A stretch of 29,102 bases of DNA. Source: Amphimedon queenslandica. Taxonomy: Eukaryota; Porifera; Demospongiae; Haplosclerida; Niphatidae. This document shows, in pieces, positions 1 through 10,700 of this stretch (position 1 is the stretch's first letter; every line of letters begins with the position of its first letter). The notes below the pieces were generated by a model. It searched no databases, was not told the DNA's origin, and saw only the letters and a program-made list of their open reading frames with translations. The stretch spans positions 32,657-61,758 of the forward strand of contig NW_003546626.1 of NCBI RefSeq assembly GCF_000090795.2. Direction: 5' to 3'. Position numbers and translations under genes: made by a program.

Positions 1-878
1 ATATCCATCTACATTGTACATATGTACACATGCATTTTTCTAAACCCCAACATATCCTCATTATTTTCAGTGGCTATTATCTCCCCTTAGTTCATGTTAG
101 CCATTCCATTGACAGCGTGTGTCTTAATCTGATTGGCCAGTTCTCATTATTGTTATTATTGGGAATGTATTGAAGAGTGAGAGAATGATGTATGCATGCA
201 CATGTACATGTACATGTACATGCATGTAGACTGAAACTGTATTTATAATGAGGGGAGGAAGGCCTTACTGTCTTGGGAAATAGTTTATTATAGATATTGT
301 TTATGTTATCCGGAGACATCCTGTCTTGTTGTTCTTGATTTGTTTTTGGTTCCAGTCCTTCCCTCATTATCATTATTGGTTTGTGTTTGTACATTCGCAT
401 GTCTCCCTTCCTCTAGCGTTCTCAAAACTTCTCCTATTGTTCTTTCTTTTATCTAAATGTACATGTACATGTACATATATGGACATTTTAGTTTGTCATG
501 CACATGTACATGTACAGACCTGCTTCTGTATAAACTTCTCCTTTATTACATGTACAAGTACACCAAGAGAAAGGACAGTGTATAGTGTAAAAGATATGGT
601 GTCTGCTATGCTGCTGGTACTAGACCTATGTAGAGGATTGAAGGAGACCTTGTACTTCTTCTCTCTAATTTCCCTTTCCTTTCTCCTCCAGTATTAAAAG
701 CAGTCTCTATGTACATGTACTGTATCATCCACTATATACTTGATCCAACTATACGGTATCAATTGCCAGGATGCTGATGCTCTTAGCACAGTCCAATTAC
801 CTGTGAAATGACACTCTTTGACGTATCCAGTGACACTTAATAGCATCATAACTCATCACACCTACATGTACATCTACT

Positions 879-901
879 ACACACACACACACACACACAC
901 A
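879..901. repeat. (CA)n microsatellite
   Basis: Uninterrupted CA dinucleotide run of about 11 units. Confidence 0.95.
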
Positions 902-1255
902 TACTGGACCATTTATAAGTAATCCAATTATAAGAGCTTAATTGGATTAGGAATTACTGTAATACTATACATTGGACATATTACATGTATTGCTATTATG
1001 TGCCCATGTACATTTACTATACATGTACATGTATGTACATGTATATGTACACTTGTATGGTGTATAGTATTTTTATTTACTATTGGTTTACTACTGTATG
1101 GTGTTGTATTTGTATTCCATTTCCAGTTTTTGTTACGTGAGTAGGTGAGTGTGTGTATGATAGCATCAGAATGACTCATTGCAATTAATGATTGCACGTC
1201 ATTCGCTGTATGTAGACTCCAATGGAATGTGTCTGTCTACATATTTAGTACGTGT

Positions 1256-1258
<3 letters not shown>

Positions 1259-1294
<36 letters not shown>
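1259..1294. repeat. (GT)n microsatellite
   Basis: Uninterrupted GT dinucleotide run of about 18 units. It creates a spurious Val-Cys open frame. Confidence 0.95.
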
Positions 1295-1297
<3 letters not shown>

Positions 1298-2115
1298 ATA
1301 TTAGAGGATGTTTTAGATACACGGCATAACTGTGAACAAACCTGTTCACATTATGCAATTGTAACTAGCTGTTTTATGTACTTTATAACTCAGTCTTATA
1401 CTCTCCACTTACAAGCATTCTTTCATTGTAAATGTACATGTACTGTACATATCATCAAGAGTGGATCATAATTATTTAGGGAGAGTGTCTAACCTGCCTA
1501 CATTCTGTGATACCACACTCTCAATATCATGTATATAGCCATTTATATAAATAAGTATTATGTTATATTTTATAGTATATTTATATGGTATAATAATTCC
1601 TCTATTGCATCCTCTATTGTTGACCATTTATTTCTAATAAGCTTCACAAATGATGACTCTCATTCGTTTACTACCCTTTATGATTGGGCATTTTATTGAG
1701 AAAGACGATCAGCACTGGGAGTGTTTTTTGCTACTTTCTACAATTGCTAGCTATAAGTATCTTTTTAAGTATTTTATCGTATTTATATTAATATTAGTTG
1801 TTATACATTCTACATCTACATGTACATGTACATGTAGATGTGTTACTGCATGTGTATATTGTATAGGGAAAGTGAGAGAGAGAGAAGTGTATATACATGT
1901 ATTTTGGAAATTTGTAGAGGGAATTAAAGCAAAGGGGAGTACAAGAAAAATGTACAGGGGTATGTCATTTTTTTTAATGCCACATTGCAAAAGAACTGAG
2001 TAAAAATTTTTAAGTATCCACTCTTCTCACTGAATTGTCACTATACCCATACATTATGCACATAGTACAAAGAGCTAGAGGTAGTAATAAGAAGAGAGAT
2101 AGGGATTCACGCTAC

Positions 2116-2450
2116 GTGTACATGTACATGTACATGTAAAAATAAAGAGGGAGAAAGGAAAGAAAAGTTGGCACAAGGAGAGGTGGAAAAATACACATAC
2201 TCTGGTTAAGACAGAGGGGGAAAAATTGAATGCCTTGGTGCATGTATATATCTATGTATATACACACATAATTTATGTTCATAATAAATATACATGTACA
2301 TGTACATGTATATAATAAAAGTTAAGAATTAGAGAGGAGAAAGGAGAGAAAAGGTGACAGAAGGAAAGGTGAATATACACATACAGTACTTAGTCAAGGA
2401 AACTTAATACCTAATACCTTGCTAAGTGTATATCAATGCGTATCTATGTA
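2116..2450. repeat. Diverged tandem duplication, about 175 bp period
   Basis: Two units start near 2116 and 2291. Each opens with a triple ACATGT run, continues with a purine-rich tract (gagggagaaaggaaagaaaa versus gagaggagaaaggagagaaa), and then has an ATACACATAC block followed by a CCTTG segment. The copies differ at many positions, so the event is old. Confidence 0.75.
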
Positions 2451-2632
2451 TGTCTGAAGGTGTATTCTCTATCAGTGTATCAAGTGTATGTATTCATTAG
2501 TGCCTGTCTGTGTTATTGTCTGTGTCTGATTGTCTCAGTCTGGAGTCTGTGTCTGAGTGGGTGTTAGTCCATTGTCTTTTATTATTTATTTTTAATCCTA
2601 TATATATTATATATATATATATCAGACATGGG

Positions 2633-2661
2633 GTAATAGTAATAGTAATAGTAATAGTAAT
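2633..2661. repeat. (TAATAG)n microsatellite
   Basis: Between four and five units of a hexamer, TAATAG, lie just after an AT-dinucleotide run at 2600-2622. Confidence 0.9.
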
Positions 2662-3172
2662 GCTTACAAATATTGGTGTAATTATGTACTTAGTATGTAG
2701 AAGGAGGTATTGAGAGAGGAAAGTGCTCAATGTCTTTTTATTGTATTCTTAGTGTCTGCTACAGGATCATTCTTGGAAGCATAAGAACACCAGTCACAAT
2801 AGGAAATGTTTGTAGCAGTCTGTATGCTGATTGGGAACATGATAATTGTATAGTTGCAGTGTATAGCTTTAATATGTTGTGTTGCTACTGTACCAAATAT
2901 TTAGTAATTGATATTAATTTGATTTTAATTGGAGTTGACACTGAAACTGATCTACATGTACATGAAGTGCGCTAATGAAATTATAGATGTACAATTACAT
3001 GTCACTTTTCATGCCGTACATGTACATGTATGTAAATCTAGTGTACATGTTGTAATTAATGGAAAGTTGTGAGTATAATCATTTCCTTTTATTTTATACA
3101 TGTACATGTACAGTATATGCTAAGTCTCAGTGACCCCTAGCTATAAAAGTCTTGACAATTCAATGAATGACC

Positions 3173-3229
3173 ATATACATATACATATACATATACATAT
3201 GTACATATGTACATGCATGTACATGTACA
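3173..3229. repeat. (ATACAT)n grading into (ACATGT)n
   Basis: Four to five ATACAT units pass base by base into ATACATATGTAC and then ACATGCATGTACATGTAC. This suggests that the ACATGT repeat can arise from, or decay into, simple ATACAT repeats. Confidence 0.85.
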
Positions 3230-4024
3230 CGTTAATAATACTGTAATTATTTATTATTTGTTCATACATTCTACGGTAGTACATGTACATGTATGTTTTC
3301 AGTATTGGTTTATCTGAAAATTATCTCTACCTTTTGTTTACCTACAAGTGCATACACACACATGTACATCCTTCCCTACCTTTTCTCTCTATATTATTGT
3401 TGTCCCTCTACTTCTGTGTACATGTATCTCTCCATTATACACGTGTACATGTACATGTGGGTGTATACTAATTTTTTCTTCTCCCCCTCCCTCTCTCTCC
3501 TTTCTCAGAACCGTGATACGTACAGCATATGTACATGTACATATTTAGCTATACATTGTATGTGTATTGTGTTTACATGTAATACATGTACATGTATGTG
3601 TGTATCAATAATACGTACAGCACATGCATACACACATGCGTATCAAATAACCTTTTCCCTTCCCTTCCTTAATATAAACTAATGCCGGTTGTAATTCCTA
3701 GTAAAACCTCAAGCCAGTTGGTCTCAGGTTAAGCATTGCCTGTAGTACATGCAGCTACATTATTAATATCTCCAGTATATGTACTGTATATTACATATGC
3801 TGCATTCCTCAGTGAATGATCCCATTAGTTGGTCCAAGACTTCCTCTCCTAATTGGAAGTACAGTAAGTGTATCTTCCCATAGTTGTCTTATATTAAAAT
3901 ACTCTACACACGCATAAATGGATTTGGAAATATACTATCGAATTTTACCGCACGTTGTAATTTAATTTGTATAGTAATAAAGCAAAAAATAGATATTATA
4001 AAAAAATAATAATAACAACAACAC

Positions 4025-4420
4025 TTAGATGTATACTATTGGCAATAGAATGATGGCTCTACTATGATCACATGTTAATATTGATGCTCCCCCTCCTTAT
4101 TTTAGCACTCCCTTTTATACCATTATTGTATACAAGCAACATTATTTTCTAAATTGATAAGACAAAGATTAATATCACATGTATTTTATACACATACTAA
4201 TATTGGCAATAGAATATTAAGTATTAATAATGTACATGTAGACCAATGATAAAATTTGTCCTGGAAAATGTTGAAAATTTTAAGAAACCAGTACTTTTTT
4301 GTACTAATCCTTACAACAGGGAGTGATGTTCCCCCTCCTAATTTTACAGTCCATTATTGTATGTGAACAAAATATTTTTAAAAATTAATAAAGAAAGATT
4401 AATGTAACCTACTAACTTTA
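4025..4420. repeat. Diverged tandem duplication, second copy with insertion
   Basis: Unit one (about 4025-4190) and unit two (about 4195-4420) share the block TATTGGCAATAGAAT, a later CCCCCTCC(T)TATTTTA-type block, CCATTATTGTAT, and an ending AAAGATTAAT. The spacing between the first shared blocks is 164 bp, but it is about 242 bp for the later blocks, so the second copy carries about 78 extra bases. Confidence 0.75.
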
Positions 4421-4627
4421 TATGGTTATACTTTACACAATTAATCTAAAGTATAGACTATACAATTGCCAATGTTTGCTAGCATCATAATGACAGAAAA
4501 TTATTGATGCATATAATTACTTGATACTGTCATCATTTATTTTGCCCTAAATTGTCCCTTTCAGACCTACATGTACATATTTGATTTTTTAACCAGATAA
4601 CAATTACTGTACAATTAGATAGTTATG

Positions 4628-4677
4628 ATAAATGTCATGCACATTTTTATAAATATCATGCACATTTTTATAAATAC
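4628..4677. repeat. 21-bp tandem duplication
   Basis: A 21-base unit, ATAAAT(G/A)TCATGCACATTTTT, occurs twice in direct contact with one mismatch, followed by a partial third copy. Confidence 0.9.
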
Positions 4678-4935
4678 TTACTTTAGGAACTAAAGTCATG
4701 CCAGGAATTCAGGCTTAGACTAAACTTATTATCATTGTGACATACTCAATGTACATACCTATCTGCATCACACCTTAATTGTAACACAGTGACACTAGAC
4801 TATACCTACACTACTTTAACCTTAATAGTCTATAGTGTACTATGAGTTATGATGTCATTTGTCATCACTTGTCTTGGCATCACAGTGTGTCTATAGTGAC
4901 ATCATTGAATCCTTCATGATGATAATAGCTATAGC

Positions 4936-4938
<3 letters not shown>

Positions 4939-5012
<74 letters not shown>
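4939..5012. repeat. Long (GT)n microsatellite
   Basis: Uninterrupted GT run of about 37 units, the longest simple repeat in the window. It should be highly polymorphic. It is the whole reason for a Val-Cys open frame over this stretch. Confidence 0.97.
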
Positions 5013-5013
<1 letters not shown>

Positions 5014-5604
5014 GTCTGTGTCTCACTTGTGCATTAAGAGAGGTGAGCATAGTATGTCTATGTCTGACTCAAATATCTATAGAATAACTTTTACTGTTAT
5101 TCACTGCTTGTCCTTATTTCTCTCTCCTTCTCCCCCTCTTTGTCTTTGTCTCTCTTTCTCTCCGTCTCTTTCTTCCTTTCTAACTACTTAAACTACATGT
5201 TTGTTGTATTTATCAAATTAACTGGTCTTTATGAATATATTATTAATACTAAAGAATATTGTAATACATTTATGTAGCATATGTCAATATGCATTAGATA
5301 TACAGAACACACACTTCATGTTATTTGATGTTATGTACAGTGAACTGTAGCATATGGTAGAGGGAATTAATTCATGTATAATGTGAATCGTATGGTTATA
5401 ATAACCTTTCTTGTAAGTGTTATTTAAAAGTGCATCACTTGTATATAAGTTCACTTTCATAAGATCAATTGTACTAGCTCAATAATTTCCCAGTGAGAGT
5501 TCCTTAGCAATACAGTGTACATTAATGATCCACTCTATAAATAAATGGTATACAATATACATGCAATACTGGTTGAGTCTACATACATGTATGTATATTA
5601 GCAT

Positions 5605-5955
5605 GTTGTGAATGAGCCTATATTGACTGTACATTGTACATACATACCGTATAGTGGGAAATTTTGGAGGGAATTAAATTTGGTGAATGGGCATTTTGAT
5701 AGCAATTCATCAAAATAAAAATTTGCCGTTTTGCACCTAAAATTTAGCAATTTGCCAAATTGTACTCCCTTCAAAATTTCCTGCTATACGGTATTAGCAT
5801 GTATTGATTGAGCCTATATCGAGTGTACACTGTAGAAATGTACATGTATATTAGTGTGGTGGATGAGGCCTATATTGATCTATATATGTGAGGCTATATT
5901 GATGTATTTATGAAGCTATATTGATGTACCGGTATATATGAGGCTATATTGATAT
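5605..5955. repeat. GAGGCTATATTGAT minisatellite, interrupted by a MITE
   Basis: Units carrying GAG(G)CCTATAT(T/C)GA lie at about 5612, 5810, 5866, 5889, 5914 and 5939. From 5865 on they are spaced at about 24-28 bp as a degenerate minisatellite. The element at 5645-5793 sits between the first two units. Confidence 0.7.
5645..5793. mobile_element. MITE-like element, family A (TACCGTATAG termini)
   Basis: The left end TACCGTATAGTGGGAAATTT pairs with the inverted right end, which reads TACCGTATAGCAGGAAATTT on the minus strand. The similarity extends through TTGGAGGGA versus TTGAAGGGA, giving terminal inverted repeats of about 28 bp. If the outer TA is a target duplication, the element proper is 5647-5791, about 145 bp, which would fit a Tc1/mariner-type non-autonomous element. 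There is no coding capacity. Diverged partial copies are seen near 1886-1930, 9090-9170 (inverted) and 27631-27735. Confidence 0.82.
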
Positions 5956-6210
5956 GTATAATATAGGTTTAGGATACCTCAGGAATGATAATTATATCAA
6001 GAGGCCATTCGCTCTCATTAGTCCTCTCTGATATCACTGGGCTGGTTGTACTGATTGTTGTAATTGTGTGGTTTGTTTCATCTGGGAATGAATATATACT
6101 AAAGTGTATTACATAATTAATGTATCATCCTTTATTCTCTCAGGCCATATAAACACCGGAGGCTCTCCCTTTGTGTTTGGGTCTCTCTCTCTCTCTCTTT
6201 GTCTCATGCA

Positions 6211-6509
6211 GTGTACATGTACATGTTTTTATGTATAAAAACACAGACTGTTATAGCAGTGTTAATTCCTTGTACATATACAGCATAAAAGAACAATAAG
6301 TAACATTATGTATTCAATATGAGAGGGCTATTATGAGAGAAATGCACATACATAATACATGTACATGTACATGTATTTTATATATATAAGCACGGACTAT
6401 TATAGCAGTGTTAAGTACATGTACATGTACACCATAAAAGAACAATAAGTAACTTACATGTATGTATATGTATGCAATATGAGTGGGCTATTAAGAGAGA
6501 GGTACACAT
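6211..6509. repeat. Tandem duplication, 149-bp period
   Basis: Both units contain ACT(G/A)TTATAGCAGTGTTAA (149 bp apart), then CATAAAAGAACAATAAGTAAC, then CAATATGAG(A/T)GGGCTATTA and AGAGAGA. Each unit ends and begins in ACATGT runs, which may have mediated the duplication. Confidence 0.88.
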
Positions 6510-7519
6510 GTAGTACATGTACATGTACTTCTGCAAGGACAAAGTTAAGTATAAATGTACAGTACATGTACATGAACTACATTTATTAATGCATGCACAT
6601 GTACTTGAGCTACGTGAATTAATGTATGTAAATGTAGGAGGAGGGAAGGAGAGAGTGGTGGGGGAAAAGAGAGAGAGATGTAGTTGTACATGTAACTGTA
6701 CATGTGGCAGTATATATATGTTAATTAGGTGGGAGGAGAGGGAGATTATAAGAACTAATGATGATATTGCATCAACCTACTGATATTCAGTTTATGTAAA
6801 CAAGGTGAAGTTGTTGTTCTCCATTGAGACACACAGTGAAAGTCACAAGACATACTCTCTCTCACACACACTCTTGATTTTATACACCTTTATATAGCAA
6901 TGTATTATTATACATCTTTATATTACTGTATTTTTATACACTTTTATATATATATATACACCTTTAGTATATATACAGCTTCATATGTCACTGTATTAAA
7001 TGCATATAGACATATGCAGGTACTGTATGATAATGTATGGGCAAGTTATGCATGTCTCTGTTTTTAAAGGAAGTATGATAAAGATTGTTTGGGATTTTGC
7101 AATTTTCCCTTTAGTACATGTACATGATGAATGAATGTACATGTACTGTAGTACTTACATGTAGCTGCTATTATTTATTAAAACTATGACATGGCAAAAT
7201 ATTTATTTTTTAATCCTTATTTGTACATGTTCATGTGTTTTCTCAATTGCTGGAACTCAGGAGTCACATGTTATAAGCACATGCATAAGTACATGTACAT
7301 GTACATGTATTGGGTTTTTAATCAAATGCGTGGGTGGTTTACAGTCCCTGTTGGTGATGTAATGTTGCTAAGTTATTAATTGAATGAAATGGGGCATAGA
7401 GGGGGATCTTTAGTGTGCTGAGTGTTTACATGTGTGTATGTACGTGTGTGTGTCTGTTGGGATTGCTTAATGTTTCAGATTGCTTTGTACGATTTCTTTG
7501 TTGTTTTTACAGTAACTTA

Positions 7520-7521
7520 TC

Positions 7522-7563
<42 letters not shown>

Positions 7564-7659
7564 TCTCTCTCCCTCTCTCTCTCCCTCTCCCTCTCTCTCT
7601 CTGTCTGTCTCTGTCTGTCTCTGTCTGTCTCTGTCTCTCTGTCTCTCTCTGTCTCTCCA
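7520..7659. repeat. FGGY: Long (CT)n tract forming a splice acceptor
   Basis: About 140 bp of almost pure CT, with CCCTCT and CTGT variants, ends in CTCTCCAG directly before the exon at 7661. It is an extreme polypyrimidine tract for the 3' splice site as well as a microsatellite. Similar CT tracts precede the acceptors at 17001 and 20742. Confidence 0.9.
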
Positions 7660-7660
7660 G

Positions 7661-7768
7661 TCCTCAGATACTCCATTACTGGTCCCTGGTGTTTGGGGTC
7701 CATATTACTCTGCAATGATACCAGGACTGTACCTCAATGAAGGAGGCCAGAGTGCCTCTGGAGCACTA
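7661..7768 (+). CDS. FGGY: FGGY exon a ([12 protein letters not shown])
   Basis: This exon is 108 nt, 36 codons, phase 0 at both ends as read. The acceptor is CTCTCCAG and the donor CTA|GTGAGT. It encodes [20 protein letters not shown] and then [16 protein letters not shown], a near-identical match to the start of the second FGGY kinase domain half. Confidence 0.95.
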
Positions 7769-10700
7769 GTGAGTAATAATGATAATACACACCTTAATAG
7801 TATTGATATCACTATATCAGGTTTGGAGCCACAGATACTAATATAATTAATGACAAATACATGCACATGTGATTGAGTGCTTTAAAATGCTTTGACTATA
7901 AGAATAAATGTAAATGTACTGGTAGTGTGGCACTTAAAGCATACATGTATATAGTACAGTGTATTTTAACAAAATCCTGAGAAGAGAATTCTCCATTAAA
8001 ATTTTTTTTCTGATACATATACATCTACATGTTCTTAAGCTGTGTATCAACTTTGAGCGGATTCCAATCAAATTTGGGATTTTTTACAAATTTTTAAAGT
8101 TGCTCCAAATGCCATGTACACGTATGGTAGTCCTTGTCAGCTCATTTCAACAATTCTTAAAATGTACATTTTTTGTAAAGAAACACGGACTCCATTTGTT
8201 TATTCATTCAAGCATGCACAGCATATGCTTTATGCACATATAACTTTGTTTATATACTTTTACCCTTTATTATAATATAAATCAATATATCCACATTATA
8301 TGTACATGTACATGTACCTTGTAGCTTTGTTTGTATACGCAATCACGTCTGTATGTACACAAATCTCTGTGTGACGGATTTCCATCTGAAAACATGAGCA
8401 GAGCACAACAGATGCATATATTTATACAATATCAGTTTTATTATTAAGTTATTCATTCTTTTCTAATTATTGCTGGTATAGCAGTGATTCCTGACCTAGA
8501 GGACATAGTAGCTGGAGTAAAGCTGTCACTATGACAACAGCTAGTGGTATAATGGTTGTGTCTGGTTCACTAACCTTTGTTTTCTTACTCCCTTCCTGTC
8601 TCTAATTACTTCACACATAAGTCTTCATTTGTCACCCCTCTCTTTTATTCTTTCTTTCTTTCTCTTATGAGCTCCTTCCTTCATGTACTGCATAATTATA
8701 ATACATAATGTACATGTACATGTACTGTATAAAATACATGTACATGTATACAGTCAAACCTGCTATTGTGGACAGCTAGTTTAAAATAAGGACACCTCTA
8801 TAATGAGGACAGGTAGTGTCAGTCCCAATGCAATATAAATGTGTATTAATGAACCTCTGAAATAAGGACACCTCTTTAATAAGGACAGTTTTATTTGGTC
8901 CCAAGATGTCCGGAATAGACAGGTTTGACTGTACTAGTGTACTATAGCTTCCAACTTTGAAGGGATATTCACTGTACATGTAAATTTGTTGAATTTAGAA
9001 CTATGTAAGAGTCATTGCAAAATAGAAGTCAGGATTCTGAATCATTGTATAATTATTCACTCACATGAATTACCACAGGCTTCCCAAATTAAATACCCAC
9101 TATATAGTATAAATTAGTATAAAATTAATAGATCACCAAATTCCAGTCCCTCAAAAAATACCCGTTGGATTGATGTAGTTTTCTCTAATCATGCCTTCCC
9201 GTCTCTCTATCCCCTACATTACCAGAAGTCCTTAATGTGAACTGCTGGCATTACCCGTCAGTTCTTTGATTTGGTTCTTCTTCCGTCTCTCCTCCTCTCT
9301 CTTTCCTCTTCCTTCCTCCTCTTCATTAGATCGATTATGTCCTTCACTCGTATCCTGGAGCTTACCGAGAACTGGAGGATCAGCTGAACCACACGAAAGG
9401 GTAGGACAACAATTCCTGTATACATGTACATGTGTACATGTAAACTCTAAACACCATTGTATATGTACATACACTGATATATCTACATACAATATATGTG
9501 CTATCATATTACATACAGTGTGTATGATAGTATACAGTAGTTTAATGACATGTGAGTCTCATTTATGGTCATTTGTATTGTGTCATTATTATTTTTATTA
9601 TTTTTGGGGATTAGTAAATGCATACTTATATGATGAGTCCATGTTATTAATCCAGAGGCTGCTAGGGTCCCATGCATACACCTACAGTACATATAAGTGT
9701 GGGTTGTGTTTGTATTAATGCGGAACTGACATATTTTCAATAACATGCCCAGCAGACCCTGTACAAGTCCATGTACATTACTATGTGACCTTGTAACACT
9801 ATCCACCATAACCTCTACCAGTAGACCAATAGGGGGGGTAGACTGTAGGGGGAAGATGTGGTATGGTTTAACAGACCATGACGTACATGTATTAGTGGGC
9901 TCTTTAGGCTAAATTACTCGTTTTCTAATCAAGTGATTGTTGAATCTATTGTTGAATTTTGACCTTTTTTTATGCATATAATGTACATGTATAAATCAAT
10001 CTTCATGCATGTACATGTACACAATGTAAAATGAATATGTTGAGTATAGATGCTTTACATGTACATGTATATTTGACAGTATGATGTATGTACATGTACA
10101 TATGTAGTGTAGCTATATAGACAGTGTGCTGGGTATGACATCAGAGTAGAACGGATCCTGTCCTTTCATTACGTGTACTGTACATATAACTTATACTTAC
10201 CATAACTTACCGTCTGAGATAATGAACTTGGGCTAAAATATATATTATGAACAATTTAATTTAAATGCTTCTTATAATTCTGGGTGATTCTTTCTCAAGA
10301 AAACTGGCCTCCTCTATTCCAGGACAGGAAGATGATATAGTCAGCCTGATGGTTATGACAATATCTGTAGCAATGATAACAGCTCCACTTTGAAGTGTAG
10401 TAGTGTGGATTTTAACAGCTTTTTAGGGCATGTACACCTTATATGTATAACATGTACAGGTATTAAGCTGTGAATGTAATTATATTATATATTATTTCAT
10501 TATAATAAAAGAACAAAGAAAAGTCCATTACAATGGCACAATAAAAGTACACGTACATGTAACTTGAAGTGAAACAGCTAGAATACGTGTGAGTGATAAA
10601 GAAAGATTAATAAAGATTAATCATCTTCTATACTGTATGAATATGAAACATGTTTCAGGCTTTATTGATCGACTCCTGTATGAAAGATGTTTCATGAAAT

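Larger units (their letters stand above)
1..7660. other. Repeat-rich non-coding region upstream of first FGGY exon seen
   Basis: I find no exon here that I can assign to a known protein on either strand. Open frames in the region are built from dinucleotide repeats and ACATGT arrays. Because the first FGGY exon at 7661 begins mid-protein, this stretch is probably a long FGGY intron, although intergenic DNA cannot be excluded. It holds GT/CA microsatellites, several local duplications of about 150-180 bp, a minisatellite and one intact MITE-like element; these are listed separately. I looked for the expected upstream FGGY motifs (the N-terminal DVGT phosphate loop, a WLDHR-like segment, and the GTS-CHM segment just before the 7661 exon) and did not see them. 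Confidence 0.6.
7769..9329 (+). other. FGGY: FGGY intron a-b with repeats
   Basis: This intron of 1561 bp has no functional exon. It contains an inverted copy of repeat family B (7983-8105), a pogo-type MITE (8751-8931) and a decayed inverted copy of MITE family A (about 9090-9170). The acceptor is a pyrimidine-rich TTCATTAG. Confidence 0.85.

Noticed and set aside
326..720. Possible exon ending in a strong acceptor at TTTCTCCTCCAG (about 692)
   Set aside because: The downstream frames stop quickly or lack a donor, and no family match was recognised. It is probably pyrimidine-rich intronic sequence.
771..808. Short frame DADALSTVQLPVK followed by a stop, after a CCAG
   Set aside because: Too short, the polypyrimidine tract is poor and nothing links it to a gene. 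It could be a terminal exon of an upstream gene, but I cannot support it.
2730..2975. 81-aa plus-strand ORF after a CTTAG
   Set aside because: Hydrophobic Cys/Tyr-rich translation with no recognisable domain; it ends in ACATGT repeat and is not FGGY-like.
4859..5191. Open frame of 110 aa with long Val-Cys run
   Set aside because: It is a translation of the GT microsatellite; flanks match no protein and have no gene signals.
7415..7660. Coding extension upstream of FGGY exon a
   Set aside because: The sequence is CT repeat translated as Ser-Leu; the CTCTCCAG acceptor at 7660 and FGGY alignment place the exon start at 7661.
8481..8534. Frame [17 protein letters not shown] in an FGGY intron
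   Set aside because: Short and followed at once by a stop; no family recognised and FGGY reads through without it.
10322..10393. Frame [20 protein letters not shown] after TTCCAG
   Set aside because: It stops after 22 residues, has no donor, and FGGY exons b and c join correctly without it.
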